Origin: Cloacimonetes bacterium SCGC AAA252-N17
Lineage (GTDB): Bacteria; Cloacimonadota; Cloacimonadia; JGIOTU-2
Direction: 5' to 3'
DNA length: 15,508 nucleotides
Assembly: GCA_000404785.1 (NCBI GenBank)
Contig: ASNI01000059.1
Coordinates: 1-15,508 of the forward strand
Made by a program: the position numbers and the translations under genes. Below are positions 1 to 6,714 of this stretch, piece after piece. Position 1 is the first letter of the stretch; the number at the start of each line of letters is the position of its first letter. The notes under the pieces are model-generated. The model ran no database searches. It was not told the DNA's origin and worked only from the letters and a program-made list of their open reading frames with translations.

Positions 1-442
1 CTTCATTTCATTACGCCCAAGCAGGCAAGCTCAGGGTGACAACAGCAAAGGTAGAAAAAAAACAACAGTGTACTATTTGTAATTTTCCACAAAAATTTCC
101 CCGCAAACGCTTTATTCCTGCACTGCACCGAGAATCTTACTCGAATTTTTTTGGAGGTATGCTTGATACATTTGTTTTTGAATTTGAAGGTTTGGACATT
201 GGAAGGTTCTAATGTTGAAAGGTCTCGAAGATTAACAACTCATCAAGATAGAGCTTAGATAGTAGAGTGAGGAGAGAATTGATTCGGCTTCGTTTTACTA
301 TGCTGTGATATACGATTTGTTGATTTCAAATTTCAAATTTCCAATCTCAAATTTCAAAAAAATTGACGCCATGTGTGCTGAGTTCTATTTGCAGCTGTGA
401 ACGAAATATGATGATCCAGAAATAAAACAAGAGAGTATATTA
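1..442. other. Gene-poor spacer
   Basis: No convincing gene is seen on either strand in the first 442 bases. A 17-codon ORF at 159-212 has a GGAGG only one base before its ATG and no recognisable product. The first ~43 bases contain a CTCAGGGTGAC string of a kind I associate with dispersed intergenic repeats in uncultured-bacterium genomes, but that is memory rather than evidence from this window. The heptamer array at 323-357 is the only ordered element. Confidence 0.5.
323..357. repeat. Five-unit heptamer tandem repeat (ATTTCAA)
   Basis: Five consecutive 7-bp units fill this stretch: ATTTCAA, ATTTCAA, ATTTCCA, ATCTCAA and ATTTCAA, followed by an A-run. A more diverged run with the same flavour (AATTCAA, AGCTCAA, ATTCTCAA) lies at 13409-13430, in the spacer between convergent genes. 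This looks like a spacer-specific simple repeat family; I know of no function for it. Confidence 0.7.
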
Positions 443-690
443 ATGTCTGAGAATATAAGTAAATGGTTGAATGATGGAGAACAAAGTAAGATCACAAAGG
501 ATGTGACTGAGATCGTTTCTGAATTGAGTGTATGGAAATTCCCACAAAAAAGGTAAATGAATTAGTTGATTCATTGTATAGTTGCTTTCCTGAATGGATC
601 GATCTAATCGAAATTAGCTTTCTTTCAGATTCCATGAAGGAAAAATATCTTGAATTATTAAATGAGCGGAAAAAGAGAATATTTGGTTAG
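443..690 (+). pseudogene. Small hypothetical gene broken (or recoded) at an A6 run
   Basis: An ATG at 443 sits 7 nt after a GAGAG Shine-Dalgarno-like run. It opens a frame (MSENISKWLNDGEQ...) that stops at 554-556, just after six A residues at 546-551. A -1 slip on that A-run, or one extra A, joins it directly to a second open frame (KKVNELVDSLYSCFPEWIDL...) that ends at TAG 688-690. The joined product would be about 82 residues, acidic and amphipathic, with no family I recognise. The seamless join suggests one gene with a 1-nt loss, a sequencing indel in a homopolymer, or programmed -1 frameshifting on A AAA AGG. A second reading is two overlapping small ORFs (443-556 and 532-690). Confidence 0.4.
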
Positions 691-705
691 GATAAATGAA
701 GATTG

Positions 706-820
706 CCACTTCACCAATTTACCAATTCACCATTTTCTTGACAACATATGAAGAAATAATACGGAAAAGAGTAAAAATTGACGTGAATACTGTTTATAAT
801 TATGAAATTGGGTGGAAAAA
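706..820 (+). repeat. Dispersed repeat, copy 1 (TTCACCAATTTCTTGACA family)
   Basis: This copy begins with degenerate 8-9 bp units (TTCACCAAT, TTACCAAT, TCACCATT) leading into TTCTTGACAAC. It then continues with a stretch that aligns, with gaps, to 1643-1757, including AATACTGTTT followed by a TATAAT at 795-800. It fills the leader of the membrane-protein gene that starts at 844. The TTGACA (738-743) and the TATAAT are about 51 bp apart, so they do not form one sigma-70 promoter. Confidence 0.55.
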
Positions 821-843
821 TTTATTGAAATAAGAGAGGAAAT

Positions 844-1476
844 ATGGAAAAAGCAAAAACAGATGAGTTAATATATAAAAATGCAAATCAATATAGATTG
901 CATGCAGATAATTTAAGATGGACACTACTTGGGGGATACGCAGCATTTATCGTAGCTATATTATCATTATCAAAAAGTAATATTGATATTATTAATAATG
1001 CGATATTTTACCTTCTACTATTTGCAGTTTCTTGGGGATATTTTTGGATATTGGCTGTTCAAAATTGGTTTTATAATCTTTTTGCAAGATTTGTAGATGA
1101 CTGTGAAAATCGATTAACATTAGGAAAAAATCTTCAAACACTAAAATCATTTGCTCAAAAAAAAGGAAATACAATAAATCCATTTCATCCAGCATTTTAT
1201 ATAGTAGAATTATTAATAGGAACATTATCTTATTACTTTCTGTATTCTTTTATTGATAGAATATATTTACCAAAGATTACAGAATGGGTACAAAATTTTG
1301 GAACAATATCAAAAGTAGTAATAATAATAATAGGTTATGCGATTTTTATGATTTTGCATCATGTAGTATTAAAAAATTGGGATAAATGTATATACAAAGG
1401 AATAATTAAAAAAACATCAAATTTGTATAAACAAGTAGAGATAACAGATGAAAATATAGAGGAAGAAAAAAGCTAA
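844..1476 (+). CDS. Four-TM membrane protein of unknown function
   Basis: The ATG follows a GAGAGGA Shine-Dalgarno (834-840). The 210-aa product has a charged N-terminus and four hydrophobic segments at about residues 26-43, 52-73, 116-137 and 156-176, and an acidic tail (ITDENIEEEKS). Between TM2 and TM3 lies a polar loop of about 40 residues that starts with an aromatic-rich patch (QNWFYNLFARFVDDCE). No signal peptide is needed; it should be an inner-membrane protein. I do not recognise a named family, although the layout resembles small uncharacterised membrane proteins found near defence genes. The gene is strikingly AT-rich, with AGA for Arg and runs of ATA, unlike the genes after 7700. 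Downstream lie a 55-nt hairpin and a repeat, then the restriction operon 312 nt away, so it is probably a separate transcription unit. A role as a defence-associated membrane effector is inference only. Confidence 0.8.
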   Translation: MEKAKTDELIYKNANQYRLHADNLRWTLLGGYAAFIVAILSLSKSNIDIINNAIFYLLLFAVSWGYFWILAVQNWFYNLFARFVDDCENRLTLGKNLQTLKSFAQKKGNTINPFHPAFYIVELLIGTLSYYFLYSFIDRIYLPKITEWVQNFGTISKVVIIIIGYAIFMILHHVVLKNWDKCIYKGIIKKTSNLYKQVEITDENIEEEKS

Positions 1477-1578
1477 GAAAATTATAATAGTATGTGTAGT
1501 CCGATAATTTGAAGGTACATATTTATTGATATGAGGTAATTGGGTACTAAGATTCTACTCTTTTTAAGCTCAACCTCG

Positions 1579-1633
1579 AACCATTGCGAAGATTTCCACC
1601 AGTAGGCGGTCAAATCCAACCATTCGCAAGGTT
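1579..1633 (+). other. Long imperfect hairpin downstream of the membrane-protein gene
   Basis: Nested inverted repeats build one hairpin: AACCATTGCGAA (1579-1590) against TTCGCAAGGTT (1623-1633, one base missing), GATTT (1591-1595) against AAATC (1612-1616), and a weaker CC/GG core around AGTA. No T-tract follows, so a classical terminator is unlikely. It may be a folded repeat element or a remnant of a small mobile repeat. It directly abuts the repeat at 1643-1757. The rest of the 311-nt gap from 1477 to 1787 shows nothing else except that repeat and the TATAAT at 1777. Confidence 0.5.
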
Positions 1634-1642
1634 CTTTCGACT

Positions 1643-1757
1643 AACCAATTCACAAGTTCATAAGTTCACCAATTTCTTGACAACTTAGGAAGGGAAATTA
1701 CAAAAACGAGCAAGGAATTGAATTCATACTGTTTTTATGAGGAAGCTGAGCGGAAAG
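1643..1757 (+). repeat. Dispersed repeat, copy 2 (TTCACCAATTTCTTGACA family)
   Basis: Degenerate short units (AACCAATTCAC, AAGTTCATAAG, TTCACCAAT) run into TTCTTGACAAC (TTGACA at 1677-1682). They are followed by a stretch that aligns with gaps to 706-820, including CATACTGTTTTTATGA. The copy lies immediately before the restriction-modification gene, as copy 1 does before the membrane-protein gene. Confidence 0.55.
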
Positions 1758-1776
1758 AAAAAATAAGGAAAAATCA

Positions 1777-1782
1777 TATAAT
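1777..1782 (+). promoter_or_regulatory. Possible -10 box (TATAAT) of the restriction operon
   Basis: A perfect TATAAT ends 5 nt before the ATG at 1788. No good -35 stands 17 nt upstream (the hexamer there is AAAGAA). If used, transcription would start at or next to the start codon, giving a nearly leaderless mRNA. The nearest purine-rich AAGGAA (1765-1770) is too far from the ATG to be a normal ribosome site. Such hexamers are frequent by chance in DNA this AT-rich. Confidence 0.3.
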
Positions 1783-1787
1783 TTAAA

Positions 1788-4505
1788 ATGGCACTTAGTT
1801 GGAACGAAATAAAGGACAGAGCGCTCCGGTTTACAAAAGAGTGGGCTGGAGAGGAGCGCGAAAGTGCTGAATCTAAGTCTTTTTGGGATGCATTCTTTGA
1901 TGTATTTGGTATCTCGAGAAGGAGAGTAGCTTCATTTGAAGATCCTATAAAGAAATTAGATGAGAGATATGGTTTCATTGATATGTTTTGGAAGGGAACT
2001 CTCTTAGTAGAACACAAATCCAAGGGAAAGAATTTAGACAAAGCATATTCACAAGCATTAGATTATTTCAGCGGTTTAAAAGAATATGAATTACCAAAGT
2101 ATGTTATGGTTTCGGATTTTGAAAATTTCAGATTATACGATCTTGATGAAGGAACTGAAGAAGAATTTAACATTAAGGATTTTTATAAAAAAGTAAAGTT
2201 GTTTGGTTTTATTGCTGGTTATCAGAAAAGATCATTTAAAGAAGAAGGTCCAGTTAATATAAAAGCTGCGGAGTTGATGGGAAAACTGCATGATAAGCTG
2301 GAGGAAGATGGATACGAGGGACATACACTCGAGGTTTTCTTAGTAAGAATACTATTTTGTTTGTTTGCTGACGATACAAGTATTTTTGAAAAGGATACTT
2401 TCAAGGAATACATTGAGCAAAAAACTAATACTGATGGAAGCGATTTAGGGGATAGATTAGCGCATTTTTTCCAGGTACTTAATAAACCAATGGAACAACG
2501 ACCTAAAAAACTTGATGAGCATTTGGCACAGTTTCCATATATCAACGGAAAACTATTTGAAGAAACACTTCCGATAACTTCTTTTGATTCTGGGATGAGG
2601 GAAATATTATTACAATGCAGTGCATTGGATTGGGGTAAGATATCACCTGCAATATTCGGATCGATGTTTCAAAGCGTTATGAAGCCTGAGGAGCGAAGAA
2701 ATTTAGGAGCACATTATACATCTGAGAAAAATATAATGAAGCTTATAAAGCCATTATTCCTTGATAATTTATGGGATGAGTTTCATAAGGTCAAAAGGAA
2801 TAAAAGGAAGCTGGATGATTTTCATGAAAAGCTTACTAAGATGAAATTTCTTGATCCTGCTTGTGGTTGTGGAAACTTTCTTATAATTACTTACAGAGAA
2901 TTAAGACTTTTGGAATTAGCAATAATAAAAGAAATTCATAAAACATCTCAAATAATTCATAATATTGAATCAATCATAGGATTGGATGTAGATCAATTTT
3001 ATGGCATTGAATATGAAGAGTGGCCAGCCCGGATAGCTGAGGTTGCATTATGGTTAATGGATCATCAGATGAATATGCTTGTTTCTGAGGAATTTGGGCA
3101 ATATTTTACTCGGTTACCATTAAGAAAATCTGCATTGATATATAATGGAAATGCTTTAAGAACAGATTGGGAGAGTATAATACCAATTGGAGAGCTATCA
3201 TATATTTTAGGGAATCCGCCGTTTTATGGAAAACAATATCAAACACTTGAACAGAAAGAGGATATGAAAATAGTATTTCATGGTGTTAAAGGCGCGGGTG
3301 TTCTTGATTATGTGACAGCTTGGTATATTAAAGCTGCTAAATATATACAAAATACAAGAATAAAAGTTGCTTTCGTATCAACGAACTCAATTGCACAGGG
3401 AGAACAAACGGGTGTATTGTGGAATGAGTTATTAGACCATTACAGAATCTTTATACATTTTGCACATAGAACATTTAAATGGACAAATGAAGCAAGAGGA
3501 AAAGCAGCTGTGCATGTAGTAATTATAGGATTTGCCAATTTTGATACTAATAATAAGAGAATATTTGAATATGAAGATATACGAGGTGAACCACACGAGA
3601 TAAAAGCCAAAAATATTAATCCCTATTTAGTGGATGCGCCAAATGTTGCAATAACAAAAAGAAGGAATCCGATCTGTGATGTACCGCATATAAGTTTTGG
3701 TAGTATGCCAAACGATGGGGGAAACTTCCTTTTTTCTGATGAAGAAAAAGAGAGATTTATTAAAGATGAATCCGAATCAAGACATTACTTTCGACCATTA
3801 CTTAGTGCATATCAGTTTTTGAATGGTGAGAAACGATGGTGTTTGTGGTTAAAGGATATATCACCAAAAGATTTAAGAAATTTACCTTTGGTTAAAGAGA
3901 GAGTTGAAAGAGTAAGGGAATTGAGAGCAAAAAGTAAAAGAAAAAAAACAAGAGAATTAGCAGAAAAACCAAATGAATTTGGAGAAGATAGACAACCAAC
4001 AGGGAAATATATATTAGTTCCAAGACACTCTTCGGAGAACAGAAAATATATTCCTATAGGTTTTTTTGAACCTTATTTTATAGTTAGTGATAGTTGTTTA
4101 GCCATTAATAGTGCAACACATTATGAATTTGGCATTTTAGAATCGACTATGCACATGACTTGGATAAAATATATTTGTGGAAGAATTAAAAGTGATTATA
4201 GATATTCAAATGAATTAGTTTATAATAATTTTCCATGGCCGGAAAAACCTATTGAGAAGAATGTTAAAAAAGTTAAGGAAAGAGCGGAGCTTGTTATAAA
4301 AATACGAGAAGAATATCCGGATTGTAGTTTGGCAGATTTATATGATCCGATCGCGATGCCAGTATCACTCGCAAAAGCACATAGAGAACTTGATAAAGCC
4401 GTTGATCTATGTTATAGACCACAGCCATTTAATGATGAGATGGGGAGAATAGAATATTTATTTGAATTATATAATAAGTATGTTTTTCCATTAACAGAAA
4501 GATAA
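1788..4505 (+). CDS. MmeI-like single-chain restriction enzyme / N6-adenine methyltransferase (Type IIG/IIL)
   Basis: The 905-aa product is close to the length of MmeI (~920). The N-terminal nuclease part carries D65, then E75-x-K77 (GFIDMFWKG...VEHKSKG), the D-x9-E-x-K pattern of the MmeI PD-(D/E)XK site. A helical linker follows (about 160-300). The gamma-class methyltransferase has motif X (LGAHYTS, 306-312), motif I (DPACGCGNF, 356-364) and motif IV NPPF (476-479). The region from about 620 to 820, ending NNFPWPEKP, should be the target-recognition domain, followed by a short C-terminal domain. One polypeptide would bind SAM, methylate adenine on one strand of its site and cut at a fixed distance of about 20 nt. 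All key residues are present, so it looks intact. An in-frame TAA at 1779-1781 forbids a longer start; the Shine-Dalgarno is poor. It leads an operon, with the next gene 15 nt downstream. The site it recognises cannot be read from sequence alone. Confidence 0.93.
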   Translation: MALSWNEIKDRALRFTKEWAGEERESAESKSFWDAFFDVFGISRRRVASFEDPIKKLDERYGFIDMFWKGTLLVEHKSKGKNLDKAYSQALDYFSGLKEYELPKYVMVSDFENFRLYDLDEGTEEEFNIKDFYKKVKLFGFIAGYQKRSFKEEGPVNIKAAELMGKLHDKLEEDGYEGHTLEVFLVRILFCLFADDTSIFEKDTFKEYIEQKTNTDGSDLGDRLAHFFQVLNKPMEQRPKKLDEHLAQFPYINGKLFEETLPITSFDSGMREILLQCSALDWGKISPAIFGSMFQSVMKPEERRNLGAHYTSEKNIMKLIKPLFLDNLWDEFHKVKRNKRKLDDFHEKLTKMKFLDPACGCGNFLIITYRELRLLELAIIKEIHKTSQIIHNIESIIGLDVDQFYGIEYEEWPARIAEVALWLMDHQMNMLVSEEFGQYFTRLPLRKSALIYNGNALRTDWESIIPIGELSYILGNPPFYGKQYQTLEQKEDMKIVFHGVKGAGVLDYVTAWYIKAAKYIQNTRIKVAFVSTNSIAQGEQTGVLWNELLDHYRIFIHFAHRTFKWTNEARGKAAVHVVIIGFANFDTNNKRIFEYEDIRGEPHEIKAKNINPYLVDAPNVAITKRRNPICDVPHISFGSMPNDGGNFLFSDEEKERFIKDESESRHYFRPLLSAYQFLNGEKRWCLWLKDISPKDLRNLPLVKERVERVRELRAKSKRKKTRELAEKPNEFGEDRQPTGKYILVPRHSSENRKYIPIGFFEPYFIVSDSCLAINSATHYEFGILESTMHMTWIKYICGRIKSDYRYSNELVYNNFPWPEKPIEKNVKKVKERAELVIKIREEYPDCSLADLYDPIAMPVSLAKAHRELDKAVDLCYRPQPFNDEMGRIEYLFELYNKYVFPLTER

Positions 4506-4520
4506 TCATAGGAGGATGAA

Positions 4521-4769
4521 ATGACTAAAAAAAATGACAGAATGGTTTATCAAAAACCAGATAGAACTTGGGCAAACAAGCGATTGGGAGCCGGTAAAGC
4601 TTCTTCTGTTCATAGAACACAAAAAGAAGCTGAAGATGCAGCAAGAGAGATGTTAGGAAATAGTGGGGGCGGAGAGCTTATTACAAAAGGTAGAAATGGT
4701 AAGATTAGAAGTAAAGATACAATTAAACCCGGGAATGACCCTAATCCACCAAAAGATAAGGAACATTAA
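4521..4769 (+). CDS. DUF2188-family small protein
   Basis: The ATG is preceded by AGGAGG (4510-4515) and lies 15 nt after the restriction gene. The 82-aa product has the DUF2188 pattern: W18 in RTWANKRLGAGKASSVHRTQ, the T33-Q-K-E-A-E-D-A-A-R helix start, and then GELITKGRNGKIRSKDTI (51-68), the usual strand-turn-strand ending G-x-I-R. A polar, Pro-rich tail (KPGNDPNPPKDKEH) follows the domain. Proteins of this family are common small ORFs whose biochemical role is not established. Placement between a restriction enzyme and a Shedu nuclease suggests an accessory or regulatory part, which is inference. Confidence 0.82.
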   Translation: MTKKNDRMVYQKPDRTWANKRLGAGKASSVHRTQKEAEDAAREMLGNSGGGELITKGRNGKIRSKDTIKPGNDPNPPKDKEH

Positions 4770-4787
4770 AAAAATTCAGGAGGAAAA

Positions 4788-4994
4788 GTGAAACATTACT
4801 ACGTAAATAAAAATGCACAATCAACAGGAGAATATGAAGTGCACGAAGAAAGCTGTAATTATTTGCCTTCAAGTGATAATCGTAAATATTTAGGATATTT
4901 TTCTTCATGTCATGAAGCAATAAAAAAAGCTAAAGAAGATTTCTATGATGTAGATGGTTGTTATTATTGTTGCAATGAGTGTCATACGAGGTAA
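4788..4994 (+). CDS. Small Cys/His-rich protein, probable metal-binding
   Basis: This GTG start sits 5 nt after a strong AGGAGG and 18 nt after the DUF2188 gene. The 68-aa product carries H19, C23, C41, H42 and a C-terminal cluster C58-x2-C61-C62-x2-C65-H66 (GCYYCCNECH), consistent with a bound zinc. The middle (RKYLGYFSSCHEAIKKAKE) looks like a strand-helix unit. I recall similar short HEVH...YLG.F..C.EA...CYYC proteins scattered in accessory regions, but no characterised function. It could be a regulator or DNA-binding adaptor for the flanking nucleases. It is complete and reads in step with its neighbours. Confidence 0.78.
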   Translation: MKHYYVNKNAQSTGEYEVHEESCNYLPSSDNRKYLGYFSSCHEAIKKAKEDFYDVDGCYYCCNECHTR

Positions 4995-5006
4995 AAAGGA
5001 GGAAAA

Positions 5007-6131
5007 ATGGCTTTACCACCTGAAAAAACAATTGGAGATGTAAAAGTTAAAATAAGAGAATCAGTTAATAATCCGAATGTAGGGAAAATTAAACAGGTAG
5101 AACTAAAATCAGGACCGAGAACATATAGGATTGCTACCCTAGTAGAAATAATAGACCCACAAAAAAATAAAGTACACCATTATTCACTTAAAATTGATAG
5201 CGTAGATAAGATAAAATCGGGATGGTTTTATAAAGAAAAGAAATCAGTTAGAATAGAAGGACAAATACCCAATGAAATACAGATACTATTCAAATTTTTA
5301 AAAGCACATTTAACTGGAAAATTGTCAGAAGCAAAATCTGATATAAATATTATTACATCCGAAGATTATCAAGAATTTGAAAAATTAAAAAATGTCATAC
5401 CAAACATGAAATCTGCTGATCAAATGGAGATACTTAAGATCATTATACCACATCTAAAAAATTCTGAAGAATATCTTAAGGAATTAGTTGATGTATTCGA
5501 TAATAGTACAGCAAATACAATAGAGAGTATAGAAGTAGCAGCTAAGTATGTTAAGCATAAACGTATTTATCAAGAATTAAAAAAACTGATAGAGAACAGT
5601 ATATCCGAGGAGAAGGATTATCAGAATATTTTATCAAAAAATCCATGGGTTTTCGGAAGTGAGTATAGTGAACTACTTGAAAGACGTGTATGGACAAGAG
5701 ATGATAAACTAGACTATATGCTTAGAAGAACAGTTGATAACTATCTTGAAATAGTCGAAATAAAGACACCAATTAAAGAATCATTGTTTATATATGATCA
5801 ATCACATGATAGCTATCATCAATGCGCAAAGTTATCAAAAGTAATTGGACAAGTTATGAGATATATTACTGAAATTGAGAGAAGTAGAGATGTTATACTA
5901 AGTAAAGATAAATGCGACACACTAAAAATACGAGCAACAATAATCATTGGAAGAGATGGTAATGAAAAACAACAAGAAGCATTACATAATCTTAATACAC
6001 ATTTATATAGAATAGAAATTGTAACATTTGACCAGCTATTAAGAATTGCTAAGCGTGTGTTACAAATATATTATGATGATAAATCGAGGAAGATGGTTGA
6101 TGAGGAAAATGATAAAGATATACCATTTTAA
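5007..6131 (+). CDS. sduA: Shedu-type anti-phage nuclease (SduA, DUF4263)
   Basis: An AAGGAGG (4996-5002) overlapping the end of the previous gene precedes the ATG, 12 nt after the preceding stop. The 374-aa product has a variable N-terminal half (1-185, beta-rich then helical) and a C-terminal DUF4263 nuclease (about 186-355). The latter shows the family hallmarks: the helix YQELKKLIENS, NPWVFG at 212-217, D236 in DKLDYML, YLEIVEIKTP with E251-x-K253, and GQVMRY with Q282. These fit a PD-(D/E)XK active site. Shedu proteins are single-gene defence nucleases. In characterised members the N-terminal part controls or senses, and the C-terminal core cleaves DNA. This one ends in an acidic tail (VDEENDKDIPF). 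It is last in the operon with the MmeI-like enzyme and is followed by a terminator. All catalytic positions look intact. The symbol rests on family recognition, not on demonstrated function. Confidence 0.88.
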   Translation: MALPPEKTIGDVKVKIRESVNNPNVGKIKQVELKSGPRTYRIATLVEIIDPQKNKVHHYSLKIDSVDKIKSGWFYKEKKSVRIEGQIPNEIQILFKFLKAHLTGKLSEAKSDINIITSEDYQEFEKLKNVIPNMKSADQMEILKIIIPHLKNSEEYLKELVDVFDNSTANTIESIEVAAKYVKHKRIYQELKKLIENSISEEKDYQNILSKNPWVFGSEYSELLERRVWTRDDKLDYMLRRTVDNYLEIVEIKTPIKESLFIYDQSHDSYHQCAKLSKVIGQVMRYITEIERSRDVILSKDKCDTLKIRATIIIGRDGNEKQQEALHNLNTHLYRIEIVTFDQLLRIAKRVLQIYYDDKSRKMVDEENDKDIPF

Positions 6132-6200
6132 AAATAATATTTGAATAATTAAAGAAACACCACCCCCACAATATAACCGAATATATATTAATTATTAGAT

Positions 6201-6235
6201 AAAAGCCGATAAGTCAAAAGACGGACCGGCTTTTT
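6201..6235 (+). terminator. Intrinsic terminator of the defence operon
   Basis: AAAAGCCG (6201-6208) pairs with CGGCTTTT (6227-6234), with an inner GTC-AAAA-GAC hairpin in the loop. The T-run at 6231-6235 overlaps the 3' arm. It lies 70 nt after the Shedu stop codon. Confidence 0.75.
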
Positions 6236-6253
6236 GATATTTGGGAGAGAAGA

Positions 6254-6352
6254 TTACGCTGCCTGATTTACTTTTTTAATTATGCTGTCTGCTGTGGCTA
6301 TGATTTTTGTGTATCTGACATCATAGCGGATTAAGGTGATATTATAAATCTT
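6254..6352 (-). pseudogene. Possible C-terminal gene remnant
   Basis: On the minus strand, 32 sense codons run from just after a TGA (6355-6353) to a TAA (6256-6254). They read ...NITLIRYDVRYTKIIATADSI...NQAA, which has a protein-like composition. No start codon or ribosome site goes with it, and upstream frames are closed. An 8-bp inverted repeat (6297-6304 / 6320-6327) lies inside. It may be the tail of a decayed gene or simply chance. Confidence 0.2.
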
Positions 6353-6426
6353 TCAGTGAAGTCCAGTCTTATTAGGTGTGGGCGTTCCTTAAAATATCCA
6401 AAATCCTCTGCACCAGGGTACGCTTC

Positions 6427-6611
6427 GTGTCTTTCCCTTTGAATAAAAATTCATTCTTTGCTTTTATAACGAATTAACCACTTCACCAATTTCTTGACAG
6501 CTAAATACGATCCTCTTCACACAATACGTAGATAAAAGATCATGAAAAATGAATGCTCTGAGAACATGGAAAAGAAAACTTATGAAAGCAAAAGCAAAAT
6601 GAACCGTTCGA
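6427..6611 (+). repeat. Long direct repeat, copy A
   Basis: About 185 bp align with 6715-6912. Shared landmarks in order: GTxTCTTTCCCTTT, then CCACTTCACCAATTTCTTGACAGCTAAAT, CTCTTCACACAATACGT, AATGAATGCTC, GCAAAAGCAAAATGAACCGTTCGA. It belongs to the same TTCACCAATTTCTTGACA family as 706-820 and 1643-1757 through its core, but the sequence after TTGACA differs. Both copies A and B encode a 17-codon basic ORF (MNALRTWKRKLMKAKAK here). Confidence 0.8.
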
Positions 6612-6613
6612 TA

Positions 6614-6649
6614 CTTGAATCGCAGTGAACGAAGAGAGTGTGATTCGAG
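6614..6649 (+). other. Hairpin at the end of repeat copy A
   Basis: CTTGAATCGCA (6614-6624) pairs with TGTGATTCGAG (6639-6649), an 11-bp stem with two G-T wobbles and a 14-nt loop. It begins three bases after the end of the direct repeat and is absent after copy B, so it belongs to sequence between the copies. Confidence 0.45.
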
Positions 6650-6714
6650 GATTACGAAAGCGTTGGTAATTGTCATTCTCGCTTCATACTTCGCAACGAA
6701 GCAAGCCCGACATG

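Noticed and set aside
159..212. 17-codon ORF after GGAGG
   Set aside because: The GGAGG is one base from the ATG, and the peptide is short and unrecognised.
738..800. TTGACA inside the repeats as a -35 box
   Set aside because: In all four copies no good TATAAT-like box stands 16-19 nt downstream; the TATAAT at 795 is 51 nt away.
6254..6352. Insertion-sequence transposase fragment
   Set aside because: The minus-strand open run has protein-like composition but no DDE or Tyr transposase motif and no terminal inverted repeats around it.
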